Assembly (NCBI GenBank): GCA_026873275.1
Contig: JANTUC010000010.1
Span: 1 to 64,000 of the forward strand
DNA: 64,000 nt
Source of the DNA: Pseudopithomyces maydicus
Taxonomy: Eukaryota; Ascomycota; Dothideomycetes; Pleosporales; Didymosphaeriaceae
Direction of reading: 5' to 3'
Shown here: one piece after another, positions 13,471-25,617 of the stretch
Numbering within the stretch: position 1 is the stretch's first letter
How the letters are laid out: every line of letters begins with the position of its first letter
Notes under the pieces: generated by a model
What the model was told of the DNA's origin: nothing
Database searches by the model: none
What the model saw: only the letters and a program-made list of their open reading frames with translations
Made by a program: the position numbers and the translations under genes

Positions 13471-14169
13471 TAATAGGGGCAGGCAAGAATATTAGAAACT
13501 ATATTATAATACTAAATTTATTAACCTTCTTTTTACTAAAACTTGCTCTGAGCTATTTGGAAATATAAAGAATTATTATTATTATAATAATTAGGAGTCT
13601 TAAAATTTATAGTATTATATTAAAGGATTGCAAATAATGGATTTAAATTTTTACTTTATAAATTATTCTATTTATATAATTAAAAGATTAGAGAGGCAGG
13701 CAGGCCTAAGGAACTTATATAATATAATATAATAGTATTCTGTATAGTTACACTGCACAATAATAAGTAAGTATATTTTTTAAAAAGATTATAAAGATAA
13801 AATAATAATAAGTAGATATTAATAAATCTACTATTAATTAATATAGCATCTTTAAGTATTATACTATACTTAGTAAATAAAACCATCCTCGCCCTTACTA
13901 ATAGTATTAATTAGTAGTTAAATGGCTAGCCAAGACTCACTATATAGCACTTTTTAGTCTAGTATAAAGACTTTGCCCTTACTGGTGCCTATTATTTTTT
14001 AAGGGATAAAAATTAAGATATACCACTTTATATAGTAGTTTATTTATAATAAGTAAAACCCATTTATCTTTTAATTAAGTATAAGGCCGACTTTAATGCG
14101 GGGAATATTTTTAAAGAAATACCTTTACTTATTACTATAAAAAAAGGTTATTTCGTGATTATTTAAGCT

Positions 14170-14403
14170 CTAACTAAAGGACGGGCTAATATCTCTATAA
14201 AAGAAAACTCTAGAAGAATTGCGTTTAATTATAGCAAGTGGGTATTTTTCCTTAATAATAAATTCGCCGTTGCCCCTTTCGCAAACTAATAGAATAACCT
14301 TATCGAGTCCTTTATATGCTTTATACTTCTTTATTCTATTACTGTTCACATTGGCCTTAGCATAGGCGGTTTTACACACTTCAAAATACGGTCTAATACG
14401 CAC
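14170..14403 (-). other. Short open frame at the edge of the RIP block, unrecognised
   Basis: A 77-codon frame from a non-ATG or ATG-proximal start runs across the border of the AT-rich block. It is basic (many Lys/Arg) and keeps some CA/TG dinucleotides, so it is less mutated than its left neighbours. I do not recognise it. It may be the terminal fragment of a transposon. Confidence 0.2.
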
Positions 14404-16374
14404 GAGATACCATAGCGTATATAAATTTTAGAATTAAGACTAGTATATAGGATATTTGTGCTGATGAGAAAGGACAGTCCGAAAGACAATGCCTGAAAGT
14501 TATATTTCCACAATGGCAAATATAAGAGACGGTAAAATAAGGCCTGAATTTTGTGGGTGGCTTAAATTCATATAGCCTGGCTTATTAGCATGCTCATGCC
14601 ATGTCCGGTTACGCCCCAATCACGTAAGACGCGGCGCAGGGCCTCACCGCCACACTTAGAGAGTATAAAGCTCACCAATTTCGCATTTCCTCTTAAACGT
14701 TACTTCTCTGCTTCTCAATTTTTACTTTGTTAAGAATGGCTCAAAACCTCGAAGAAATCAAGGCAATCCGTGACCTAAAACCGCTTCTAATATGTATATG
14801 CCACTCTCTATTGTCAGGACCAATGAATACACACTAAATCAGGTATAGCAGAAGCGCAAGTCGCATTTGGGCCAAAAGACGGCAGTTACGGGGGCGTTTC
14901 GAGATAATAACATCCTCCCGAATTGTCACATTAGATGGGAAAACCGTTCGACGAATCATGGCGCAAGTTATTGTATGGACTTCTGCACGACCATATGCAG
15001 CATGGACGCTTTTATACAAAGGTGATGAAAGTAACAGCAATCTTGGAGCTTATCTGAGCTTGTGGAATCGGTTGCAGGCAGACATGGGACTAATCGTTGG
15101 TAAGTTCTTGTTTGCGGTCCAGTGAAACAAGGGATGAACAAATGGAATTTCCAAGTGCTGAATGGGATGCAGATAATATGAGGGAAGGAGGAGTGTACAA
15201 GGGTAAATGAACACAGATCTGCCATCTCTACCCGGTCCATACAGGTGACTAGCATATGTTCCTGTATCATCGAGCTCGGCAACGAACATATGCCAGTCAT
15301 GTACATGAATGATATTTGAGCAAACCCCCGGGGTTCGTTTCCGATTGAGTAGCTTGAAGTGTATGTGATACATCTCTCACTTCCAGGCGGAAAAGGTAGC
15401 CCTTCAAGAAAAGACTGGCACACCTGAATAGTGTTAGCCTAGCAGAATGAAAGAATCTCCATCTCTACTTGGCGGAATGAAGCCGTGGGTGGATAGACGG
15501 TGAATATATGTCTTCGTGTGGGCCATCGAGATATCGTATGACGTGTGCAGGAGTACAATTCAGTCAGGTCTAAACTCGACAGCCTGAGTGGAGAGACGAG
15601 TAGGACAGAATCGCCTGTCTGAAGAACATATTATCCCCCAGGTAATAGGGTTATCAGGCATATATGAATATGGTATGCTGAATTATGCCGGAAACTGCAA
15701 GTAAGAGAATGATCGCTGTAGGAATGTTGTGAGCTAATTCCGCCATGAGGGGCCAGGGTGCGGCTAAATGCACAGCCCAAAATGTGACGCAGCAAGGCTG
15801 ACATACAGAGGTTATACTGCAGCGAGAGGCGGATTCGCATGCAAGTGAACTGAGCTGGATATGTCCTTATCTTGAGAAGGGGACAAATACCTCAGTGACG
15901 CTAACAGGGAGGACGGCTGACTCGCACCGGCACACACCTTACGCTGATGGCGATAATCCATTATTTTAGTAAAGAAACGCAGGATGATACCATGCATTGT
16001 AGAAGAAATTAAAGCACGGACATAATGTTAGTTGTCGCTTACGCAGAGGTGGTGAGAGCTTCTACAGGCTCCCACATTTGCACTCAATCCGTACTAGGGA
16101 GCCACATCCTGCACATACCCTAAATTATCGATCTTATTCTGACGACCCCACCACACGTGACACATATACAACACGTAATCTATTCTAGCGTGTCAGCGCG
16201 TGCGCCACTCCATTATAAGACGTGACACGTGTGAATAAGCTGCGCTGATTCTGATATCTCTCCGTTGACCTCCCACAGCTTGAGCAGTATACCTGATACA
16301 CAGGACAATTCTCTATACTTTAGTCTTTTGTTATCGCAGCTGCCTTCGCAGACTATCTCTAAAATTGCTACATT
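14404..16374. other. Gene-poor stretch between the RIP block and the F-box gene
   Basis: Base composition is normal, but no coding frame with splice-consistent structure could be supported. Several frames of 60-150 codons overlap on the minus strand at about 15,050-15,430, but they look non-coding. The last 250 bases hold the F-box promoter, with CACACGTGACAC near 16,150 and GTGACACGTGTG near 16,223, which are CACGTG-centred sites. A possible gene remnant at 14,736 is listed separately. Confidence 0.5.
14736..14837 (+). pseudogene. Possible 5' remnant of a SnoaL-like gene
   Basis: A TATAAA box (14,671) and a pyrimidine-rich leader precede an ATG at 14,736 opening a 33-residue frame. The start, MAQNLEEIKAIRDLK, resembles the first helix of SnoaL/NTF2-like proteins (AIxxLKARY). 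The expected domain does not follow in any frame. Recognition rests on about 12 residues, so this is weak. Confidence 0.18.
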
Positions 16375-18027
16375 ATGAACAGCTTACCACAAGAGCTAGT
16401 CGATCATATCAGTCGCTATCTTGGGATTGAAGACCTTAAGAAGACGCTCACCGTGTCGCCTGCGTTCCAAGTCGCTGCGGAAAGGTACTCAGGCGCTTTC
16501 AGTCATTTCGAGCTGAACAGAGACACCGCTCGTCAGTTTGTGAGAACTCTCGGGTGTCGGCGCCTCGGCTATCTCCAGCATCTCACCTTCAGGACAAACA
16601 TTCCCGCATTGGATCAAAAGGTTAATTGGGAAGCCCACCCCGATGGCCATTCAGTCCGAGACTCTGAGCATGACTTGCAAGAGGCTGACAAAAGCTTCAC
16701 GGATCAAATCAGGTTCTTGTTCGCAACTGTCAGGTTGACGGAAGATATCGCACGCTACAAAAAAGCGCACGGCAAGGTGAAGCTTATAATCTACACGCCG
16801 ACACGTTACGTCGATCGAGAGAATTATTCAATCCTACGCGCATACGTTAGCTGGAGAGTCCATCTACTTGCGCCTGAGTCTCTACCAAGTCTAACATCGA
16901 TATATGCGCTCCATATCGAAAATGGCATGAATGTCAAATTTGACGTTGAATACGGCCCCAAGTCTCTATGGAAAATTGATTGGCGCATGATGGTGGATTT
17001 GTCCCATAGATTCCCAAACCTTGCAGCTTTATATTGTAGCATTGGCGGTGACGAATGGCTGGATTGCAACGAGGATTACCGGCAGCGATACATCACAAAG
17101 GACTGGGCTGGTCCACGACGAGACTCACGCCACGACTTTGCTCGCGCCCTGGATGTTGCTCAAATATCAGGTTTACGCGTTGCCCGACTTGACTTTTTGG
17201 CCCCACTGACCATCGCATTCCAGCAACGCGAGCCATTTCCCAATCTCGTTGCGCCAGCGAGGCACGACCCTCTCTGCTCCAGCCTACGCGTGCTGTCATA
17301 TCAGTTGCGTCGCATGAGTCTCGCAGCTCTGATAGATCCTACTCTGTTCTGGTCGTCCGAGGGTGCTGCTCCATTCTGGCCGAACCTGCAAGCTTTACAT
17401 GTCATGTTCCAAATTGTGAGTCCATCTGGCGATTGGTATTTCAACTTTTCGGACAAGGGTGGAAGCAAGCAGGGATACGAAATAAAAGCAACCGACTACC
17501 CTCCTTATGCCGAGACCGACGTGGATCGCGTGAATCTTTACCATTCCGACGAAGTGGATTGGACGGACTTCATTCACGGGCAGGAACGTACGGTACCTAA
17601 CGATGAAACGCTTATTCCACTTCTACAATCTTTCGCTCGAGCCACATCTAGTATGCCCCGCTTGGAGCAAGCCATGCTATGGGCACCCGTTCGCAGCAAT
17701 GCTATGGGAGAGTTTAAGAAGAAGAAAGGATGCTATACCAATAATGTATGGGGCTTTATTTACACTAGTCCTGGTGCGGTGGGCTTCATGGACTGTCGAG
17801 GCCACCAGGTTGAGGGCAAGCGTCAAGTCTGGTGGCAAGTAGCGAATTGGCGCCCCGATCGGGCGACTCATGAGATGCTAAGACAGATCGGGAAAGGCGA
17901 ACACGGAGACGACATTGATGAATATTGGAAGTACGACTATACGATATCTGATCGGTACGAATTCGAGCGTTTTGAGAGCCAGCTTTTCGGCAGTGGCTTT
18001 CCGGCAACTGCACCCATTGGGAAATGA
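16375..18027 (+). CDS. F-box domain protein, single exon
   Basis: This uninterrupted 550-codon frame starts at an ATG. Residues 3-40 (LPQELVDHISRYLGIEDLKK) form a clear F-box, the motif that docks on Skp1 in SCF ubiquitin ligases. The rest lacks obvious LRR or WD repeats and resembles the large family of fungal F-box proteins with a poorly defined C-terminal region, which presumably selects the substrate. The C-terminus is rich in Trp and Tyr (residues about 440-530). No signal peptide or membrane segment is visible. It stands alone just outside the RIP block. Such genes expand strongly in Pleosporales-type fungi, and the substrate cannot be inferred. Confidence 0.85.
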   Translation: MNSLPQELVDHISRYLGIEDLKKTLTVSPAFQVAAERYSGAFSHFELNRDTARQFVRTLGCRRLGYLQHLTFRTNIPALDQKVNWEAHPDGHSVRDSEHDLQEADKSFTDQIRFLFATVRLTEDIARYKKAHGKVKLIIYTPTRYVDRENYSILRAYVSWRVHLLAPESLPSLTSIYALHIENGMNVKFDVEYGPKSLWKIDWRMMVDLSHRFPNLAALYCSIGGDEWLDCNEDYRQRYITKDWAGPRRDSRHDFARALDVAQISGLRVARLDFLAPLTIAFQQREPFPNLVAPARHDPLCSSLRVLSYQLRRMSLAALIDPTLFWSSEGAAPFWPNLQALHVMFQIVSPSGDWYFNFSDKGGSKQGYEIKATDYPPYAETDVDRVNLYHSDEVDWTDFIHGQERTVPNDETLIPLLQSFARATSSMPRLEQAMLWAPVRSNAMGEFKKKKGCYTNNVWGFIYTSPGAVGFMDCRGHQVEGKRQVWWQVANWRPDRATHEMLRQIGKGEHGDDIDEYWKYDYTISDRYEFERFESQLFGSGFPATAPIGK

Positions 18028-18131
18028 GAGGAGATTTGGCATGACATGTAACTCGATATGAACACCATCTGTAAAAGCTGGATTTGACTATACAACAAAT
18101 TCACAGAACTTCCAAAACTCTAAACTGATAT

Positions 18132-20297
18132 CTACCAATTAGGACGTGTCCAGCCTGACCGCTTCTCCTTTCTCCATTCCGTTCTCAAAGCTTTGATGAT
18201 GCGCTTGAAGTCATCATTCTTTGGTGTTTGAGCGCTGCTGATCCACGTACGTACCAGTTCATTCAGCATCGTGTCCATGGTGTTGTCCGTTCGGCGCTTC
18301 GCAATAGTGAACGCCTCATTCATGTACTTGATCCAGAGATTACCAAGCCCTAGTTGCTGCCATGCAGCATGCCCATTTGCAGGAGGGTGGTTAGGAAGAG
18401 CTTGATCAATTTGATCGAGCGCAACTCTGATTCGCTGCACTTGTGTGGCGAAGTACTGCTTGACCAGTGGATTTTTATGATACTTTTGAGCACCTAGAAG
18501 TGCTTTGACTCTGACGGCTTCGACAGCGGCCTCATTCTGGGTGCCTCTGATTGAACTAACAGCTGCGGCAAGATTGTATATCTGATTTGTGCTTTTGCGA
18601 GTCCACATCTACCATCGGCGGTCAGTCAAGTTATGAAAATGATACACTTGATCCTACCTGTTGCTTCGCTGGAGCGTTGATGTCTTCCTGCAGCCACACG
18701 AACTCATCCCTGAAGTCAACACCAGGATACCTCCATGCAATATGCTTCTTTGCAGTTTGAAGGCGATTTCCATTTACTGGGATAGTGAATCTCGGCGTCC
18801 AAGTCTTTTTCCAATATGTGCAAAAGTCAATCTGCGCACCGTTTTGGGCCGGATCTGGATCCGTGAACTGGGCTAGACCACCAAATTCTTCTTCGTCAAG
18901 CCAGTCAAAAAACTTAGTCACCATTTGCCACTCTAGAATGTGCTCCACTTCGTATTGCCCCCCGAGTGCGGAAGAAACTTTGCGGAAAGCAGGTGTGTGC
19001 CCCCAAGCCATGTTCTTGCACTGTTGTGGATACTCCCATCCAAAAACCCGAGCGTTCGCCTATTCTGAGTCAGTTTAAGGTATTATTGAAAAAGAAGATG
19101 TACACACAATGTCTGGCGAATTACTGTCTGGATACGTTCGTGCGTTGAATGTTTCCTTTCCCTCATTACAAGCCGTGCCGGTCTTTTTAGTTCGCTTGGT
19201 CAAAGTATGTATCAAGTTGTCTACGAGTCCCTGGCCAACATGAACATCTCGGGAGAGCAGCTTGTTCTTAGCGTTCTCTCTGGCGTTCTTTGCTTTTGCC
19301 TCCCGGAGAATATTCTTGCAGTTCAGTGTATCCTCACGTGCGCAAGCCGCAGGCTGCTTCTTACCACCAGGGGTCTTACCAGCTGACGCGCGCGGCTGGA
19401 TTTTACCCCCTTTCCAGTCTTAGTCTTTTTTGCAGGTGGACACTGGGTGGGCTGATTAGCTGGCCTCTTGCTTTTTGTTTTCGTAGGCTTTGTCGCAGGC
19501 TTCTTGGTAGGCGTCTCTATAGGCTTCTTCGAAGGCTTCGTTGCTGGTTTCTTCTTGGGCTTCTGGACTGGCTTCTTTCTTGGCTTACTGGGCCTAGTTC
19601 CAGTACGTCCACTTCCACCTCGAGTCCTGCGGGCAACTAGGCTAGAACCTTTGAGGTACTTCCCATCGCTCGTTTTCGAGTGAAGAGTATAATCCTCGTC
19701 AAGGTCCAACCCCTCAGTATATTTCTCGTCCTCGTATTTATCTCCAATTTCATCCTCCTCATCTTCATTTTCGTTTTCGTTTTCCTTATTTTCATTCTCT
19801 TCGTCTTCATCGCCGTCGTAGTTGTTGTAATAATTGTTGTCATCATCATCGCCAAAACTTTGGCCTTGAAGATGATCCACCCAACCGCCTAGTTCACCTC
19901 CCCCAACAATTTCTCGCTCCCGCAGTTCAGTATGATAAATCTCATATCCAATTCCATTCACATATGCATCACCACCAAGCACTTTCTCACCAACAATACA
20001 TTCGTCCAAGATAGATTGGAAAGCTGACCTGCAGTTCCCAACCGAGTCGGTGTGTTCCTGGCGATCGATCTGAAAGGTGTAATGCGGCGATTCATAATAC
20101 AGAACATCACTTGCGTTTGTGAATGGAAGGTCATTGCATATGTCGAATCCAGGTCCCTCAAGGAAAGGGCGAATACTCTTAGCGATGTCCTCACCAGGAA
20201 AGTGCTTCTCGTTCTGGTGCTCGTAGTTGCAAGTAACGATCGCGTGCGTGCCTAGCGCGTTAACGAACGCCGCTGTTGCAACAATGAACTGTTTCAT
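18132..20297 (-). CDS. Secreted acidic and Lys/Pro-rich protein of unknown function
   Basis: The protein starts MKQFIVATAAFVNALGTHA, a signal peptide. Next come a Cys-containing N-domain (to about residue 150), an Asp/Glu/Asn-rich low-complexity tract (about 150-205), Lys/Pro repeats of the KKPATKP type (about 235-285) and a C-terminal domain of about 280 residues that I do not recognise (EHILEWQ and FGWEYPQQC motifs). Exons are 20,297-19,108, 19,059-18,658 and 18,608-18,132, with introns of 48 and 49 bp. The first exon needs one extra base in the C run at 19,406-19,410 to stay in frame (689 residues). A 53-bp intron at 19,406-19,354 would also restore the frame (671 residues) but would remove natural-looking repeat sequence. 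Possibly a cell-wall-associated protein. Confidence 0.65.
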
Positions 20298-21522
20298 GAT
20301 CTATGAACTAATCGACTCGCAGTGGAAAATATTCAAAAGAGGGTAGTGAAAGTACGAAAATGAATGAATGAATTAATGAATGAACATATAAATGAAGCGC
20401 ACTGAAACCACTGTCACCATGGAGTTGAAAGGCTGCCTTTATAGAGTTGCGAGATGCTTATTCAATGTCCATATGCCTCTCTAGGGTTGCGAGATGCTTA
20501 GTCAATCTAATTCTTACAGTACTGTGCCGCGTTATGGTAGCAAAGGTAGTCGCCGGACTCCGGATACCCCGTCTTGCCTGGTAACACAACGTCTTGGCAC
20601 CTTACTGTATCTCACCGTTGCGCTCGAAACGTATCACTGGTCTATTTCAAAACCTACCACCATAACTACAATTCCTTTGATTTATTATAGAAATTCCTGT
20701 ATAATACATGTCTATTCTTGTTTAAGTCTTGATCTGGCAAAGCACATGTGAAAAAGTATATAGTCCGTTCCCAACATACCGGAAAAATATCGTGAAAGAT
20801 GTTGACGTGTTGAATGTCTCGCTATGTGATGACGGTGGTAATCGTGTGGCGATTCGTAATCCGGTCTATTGTAGGATAGCGCTTGATTTATAAGTAGTTT
20901 CGCGCCCTATCGTGCCTCCGGAAATCATCCCTTGGGCTGATCCCATATTCTTTGAAAGGTGCAAACCTAAATTAAAAGAACGCAGCGTGGTAGTTGTCTC
21001 ATCAGAATTTTACTTTATTCTACCGAAGTGTATTACAAGTACTATTCCACTGTAGATATAAATAGGTCGAGTAAATAGGTACCTCGATTGATAGTGGTAT
21101 TAAATAAGTACTAGTCCTAAAGGCTTCAGTAGTCAATCAAGCGAAGATTAACCAAGTGGAACATACAAGACACATTGTCTAATTTGTATACAGATTTCTA
21201 GTATCTTGTTTGTCGCTGTTCCACGGTTCATTCGGCGCTCTTCGGAACGACAAATGTGGTGTCCAGCGCGTTTCAGGTATACATGATACAGGCTCCAAAG
21301 CGGGATAGGATCGAAGTGGCCCCACACTATCTGGCAGGCGGCGACAGAGCTACGGGACAGGGACAGGCACTAAGCGTTTAGTAGGCTGATCTTTAGGCGG
21401 TGTTGCTTTAGTATTTACAAGCCAAATAAGGTAATTATGACTACAATTGCAAGTATGAAAGAGAATAGTAATTAATGTCTAGGCTTAATTTTAACAACTA
21501 TTACTAAGATCGACGGAACATT
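20298..21522. other. Intergenic, no gene seen
   Basis: It contains an ATGAATGA-type short tandem repeat at about 20,360-20,390. A direct repeat GTTGCGAGATGCTTA lies at 20,446 and 20,486, exactly 40 bp apart, upstream of the secreted-protein gene. No coding frame was supported in the rest. Confidence 0.5.
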
Positions 21523-22784
21523 CTACTGTAAAGAGATAGGAAGGCTCGGATGGCTTGGAGCAGCTGGGCCTTTGTTTAATTTACTCAAACCGTAGTTGAT
21601 TGCCGATGCGATAACCTGGTTGTTCTTCTCCAGGAACATAAAATGTCCATTGCCCTTGATACCAACATCAGCAAGCTTGATCCACTGGTAGTTGGTCAGG
21701 CCCATCTGCTTGAAGTACTCGACGAAGCAGTGGTCGTAGGTGATATGCGGGCTGGCCTCGCCTGTAATCATGATGTACGGCACTTTGCCGACATTGGTAA
21801 GCTTGTGGATGGTGCCAGTCTGTAGGATACAAGAGCGCTTGGCAGGGTCGTCGGGTCCAACCTCAGCAGTGGTTATGGATGAGCAGTTTGTTACTGGGGG
21901 TCGAGTTGCAGTGGTGTGTATGTGAGACCGCAAGGCCGAGCAGTGGTACGGCCCACTCCAGGAACAGTGGTGTTTCCGATGAGAGAAGTGAATGGAATGT
22001 TGCCAGGCTCAATGTTGATGTTGGCGCGCAGGAGATCAGGGCATGCGTCGGACCAGATGGCTGTATAAGTGCAGGCGGCAGAGTGGCAGACTGTGTATGA
22101 CTGGCCAATCATTTCGAGAAGCTGGCATCCAGATGTGCGCATGGTGTTCTCCACGTTCACGTTAGATGAAGAGATAGGAACGTTGGCCGCCGTGAAAGCA
22201 TCGAAGATGGGATCTCCACGAGATCCGTTGCCGGGCCATTGTGTATGCAAATCGGCTTGCGGGTACTGGTCGAAGTGCTCTGGAGCTAGGAAGCCCTGTT
22301 CGTTGATGATGTCTGTCGAGCCAATACGTAGAGGGTACTGGGAGAGAAGCTGCTGGCCACTTCGGCCGTTCGCAGCGATATCAACCACATAGACCTGATA
22401 GCCTTGGTCCAGGTAATAGGAAGCCCATCCCTTGCGATTGTCTGGCGTATTCAGCCATTCTGCCCCAGAATTGACACCTGCAGACATAAAAACTATTGGG
22501 TAAGGCTTGTTGACCTTTTTGGCAGGCGTCAGCTTCTCGACATAGAGTTGGTCACTCCACATCTGCTGGCCCGGGATGCCGGAGTCGACATAGCCACCGC
22601 CGATGTAAAAGAAGTCTCGTTGGTACGCAGATTCGTTGCTACTACATTTTGGGCTGATTCCTTTCACACCAGTGCAGTCAGTTGATGGGGAGGTTGGGCT
22701 TGCGGTATTCGTATCATATTGTGCTGTAGTTAGGAAGGGCGATGCTCCCACCAGTAGACCCGAGAGGATGGAATGTGAAACCAT
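21523..22784 (-). CDS. Secreted alpha/beta hydrolase (esterase-like), one-base frameshift
   Basis: I chose the ATG at 22,784 because it begins a signal peptide (MVSHSILSGLLVGASPFLTTA); in-frame sequence further upstream looks like leader. The fold is clear: GGGYVDSG and MWSDQLYVEKL near the N-terminus, TPDNRKGWASYYLDQGYQVY, then a nucleophile-type segment CHSAA followed by ARANINIEP-like sequence, and a late GNGHFMFLE that supplies the catalytic His. The nucleophile context lacks the usual Gly-x-Ser-x-Gly. The frame breaks in a G run at 21,896-21,900; one added base joins TYTPLQLDP to PVTNCSS and gives 420 residues. The substrate is unknown. Single-exon otherwise. Confidence 0.7.
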
Positions 22785-24222
22785 GGCCAAGTGAAAAGAC
22801 GACGGAAACGGACCGACCACTAGTAGCAATAAAGAGGTGAGGTTGGCTATTGCTAGAGTGGCGGATGAAAGGGAGGGAGAAAAAGCTTGGGCCTGGAATT
22901 TTTCCACTCCAGGGTCCTCAGCATATCATTTCTACGTACATATAGGAAGATGATTCCAGAGGGGTTTGGCGCGGCTATTGCGGCAGCCTGCATCCGCCTT
23001 GAGGGACGTGCTCCCAACTCAACGTGCTGCGCCAACTGCACTAGCCATTTTGAAGCGATACCATTGGCCTAAAAATTGTTCTGCGACTGCTTAAAAGAAC
23101 CATTCATTCGCTTCTGTTGGCTACTGGGATACGCGGATATCAGTTGCTATAGATGGACTAGTGCGGCCGTTCGCTGTCGCCTGTTCATCCGGTGCCGGGT
23201 ATCCCGACCATAGCACGGGAAAGTGAGGCCATTATAATTTGGGGAAGAAATAGGAGTAAACAGAGTGGGGAATATTTTGAAATTTAGTAGACTGAGTGTT
23301 TTACAATCTGAGTGCCTATACGCGGTTCCAAGTAGGGGACTGGAATGGCCTACATACATACACGCTCAGGTTCGTTCATCAGAGATAGCGACCGAGGTCC
23401 CTGTCTCATGTTTACATCGATTGGGTGATAAATCTCCTTGTTGCATGATCACGGGGGAGCTGGATCCTTGCGACGGAGGCAGCTCCGGCGCACGGGCTAC
23501 TATCGCACCCCAAGCTTGAGAACTTCACTCGAGCCACCTTCCGTGCGCTTGGAATGCCGAACGTCGAACGAGCCCGAGCTCCTGTTGACAGAGCAGGAAG
23601 CGATCGTCTCCTCCAGCTCCATAATTTACCTTGGGAACAGATGTGCATCCACATGGCGCCACACACGATCGTTCCTGGAGGAACAGATGCATGCTACCAG
23701 TCATGTGGACAACAAGATAGCCGAAATCCCACTGGGATTCTACCGGTAACCAAACGAAGCTTACGGGACAATCTTTCGATTAGTCCGATCTCGACTAAAA
23801 GCTTGAGCCTAAAACTGAACTCGAACAACAGCAGTTTCCATGCTGGTTTTGAGCTCTCTATTCAAGGGACATTACGCAATCTTTTGCTGTCGCATTTTAC
23901 AAAATTCTAGTCTTACATAAAAGTTTGGTGCACTTGTGGATGGCGGTAATTGGTGGGGAAAGAGATGTACCTTCTTATTAGGGTCCTCGTTAGCACAGTT
24001 CTCGGTCCTGCTTCGCGACATAACCCTGCCCGTACCATACCGGTGGGATGTGGCTGCATCCTTCGAACAGGGCAATGTACTGGGCGAGAGAGCTTAAGAG
24101 CCCTCGAGTCCAAAACCTTCGTTCGAAGTTTTTTTCTGTCGATCTTACTCAGAATTGTCCTGTGTCCATGTACTGTGTCGCCGTACAGTACCGTCGAGCC
24201 GGGACAGCATAGGCATTGCACA
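22785..24222. other. Intergenic, no gene seen
   Basis: About 1.4 kb separate two divergently transcribed genes (hydrolase leftward, rhodopsin-type protein rightward). Overlapping frames near 23.4-23.9 kb on both strands have no start, domain or splice support. The last 100 bases before 24,223 form the presumed leader of the next gene. Confidence 0.5.
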
Positions 24223-25617
24223 ATGGTGTCTGCATATTTCAACACACCGCCCGCTAACGAATTGGACGAAAAAATTGCTGCAGGGCTGTTGCTGCTGACT
24301 GGCCTTGCTCCTAATATCAAAGATCCTCGAAATGGAGTCACGATACCGCCATTCCGTCCGACGGAGAACTACCACTTTGAGACCAAAGGCCCAGCCGTCA
24401 TAGCTGCCCTCTCAGTGTGTATGGTTTTTCTAACTGTTGTCACCTTCCTAAGGCTGGGCATCCGAGTATTCGTCCATGGGGTCCGTTTCGGTGCTGATGA
24501 CTGGCTCATCATTCCAGCGTATCTACTCTCCATGGCGTACCCAGCGCTTCAAATCGCTATGATTCAGTACGGCGGGGCTGGAAAGCATTTTTACGACATC
24601 ACCTATCAAGAGTATTTTCACTACAAATACGTGAGTGAACACCTACCTGATAATCCGCCGGCCCATATGACTGATGTTGATGTGTAGCTCGCACCGTCAG
24701 CCGCAACTGTCTTCTATGTCTACGTGGGAGTTGTTAAGATGAGCATTGCATTGTTCAACATTCGACTGACAAGTCTTACGACATGGCTGTGGAAGACAGT
24801 TAACTGGACGTTTTTCGTCATATGTACAGCCTACACGTTTGCGGCGCTGTTTCTGAACGTCTTCAAGTGCACCCCTCAGTACGCCAGTTTCAACTTGCTT
24901 CGAATCGCCGAGTCGGGCAAGGTACCGAAGTGTCTCTCCGTCAACCACATGAATAGCATTCTTCGCTTGAACCTAGCCCTGGACTTCACCGCCCTCGCCA
25001 TTCCGGTTATGGTAATATGGAAAGTTCAGATGAGTTGGAAAAAGAAGGCTCGCATATTTGGCCTGTTATCAATTGGCTTGCTTGCTTGCATCGCCTCAGT
25101 AATGACCCTCATCTCTCAATATACCCTGGAGAAGGATCCACTATGGAACTACACGACTCTGCTGGCATGGATCATGGTCGAGCTAGTCATCAGTCTTACT
25201 GCGGCTTGTGCTCCTACCCTCGCCTATTTACTCCCGCGCTCTATGGTTTCGAGACACGACGCGTCCAACAGTGCCAGCAAATTGACAGGCTATGAGCGAA
25301 CAACTGGCTTCGACTCGCGACAGTCCAAGAACAATTACGCTTTGCGTTCACGTCCTGTTGATGGAGAAGATGGGGATAGTGAAGAGGATGAGCTTCGCAT
25401 CATTGTGAAGGAAGATATCAAGATGGAATGGCAGAGTAATGGAAGCAACAATGCTCACGGTTCGCAAGCGAGCAATCATTCAGGTGATGACGGCTGGTAC
25501 GGTGATCATGGAGGAAATACCGATCCTGTGATTTATGACGGCCGCCAGCCTGAAGAGAGCACGAGAGCTTGGGTGAGCACGGCCATGTCCAGCAATGAAC
25601 CTGGTCGCGCGATCTGA
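24223..25617 (+). CDS. Seven-helix fungal rhodopsin-type (PTH11-related) membrane protein
   Basis: Exons are 24,223-24,630 and 24,688-25,617, with a 57-bp intron (GTGAGT..TAG), giving 445 residues. There are about seven hydrophobic segments between residues 55 and 345. The family signature RFGADDWLI lies at the start of the second helix, and conserved Cys residues (FKCTPQYASF, KVPKCLS) occur in the extracellular loop. The cytoplasmic tail (about 345-445) is hydrophilic and rich in Asp, Ser and Asn. This family includes Pth11-like receptors used in surface or nutrient sensing, but this protein lacks the CFEM domain and its ligand is unknown. A related gene on the other strand ends 2.2 kb downstream. 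Confidence 0.8.

Larger units (their letters stand above)
1..14403. repeat. AT-rich, RIP-mutated heterochromatin-like block
   Basis: The whole stretch is strongly AT-rich. Many 60-base rows contain no CA and no TG dinucleotide, while TA is everywhere. Recognisable old reading frames are broken by TAG and TAA, the codons expected when CAG, CAA and TGG lose C or G to transitions. This is the signature of RIP, which mutates CpA to TpA in repeated DNA. No intact gene of normal size is present. Subregions with recognisable ancestry are listed separately; the remainder (for example 5.8-6.9 kb, 9.8-10.9 kb and 13.5-14.1 kb) shows no feature I can identify. The change to normal composition is abrupt at about 14.4 kb. 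Confidence 0.9.

Noticed and set aside
15050..15430. Minus-strand frames of 107 and 151 codons
   Set aside because: They overlap each other, no domain or splice logic was found, and the composition looks non-coding.
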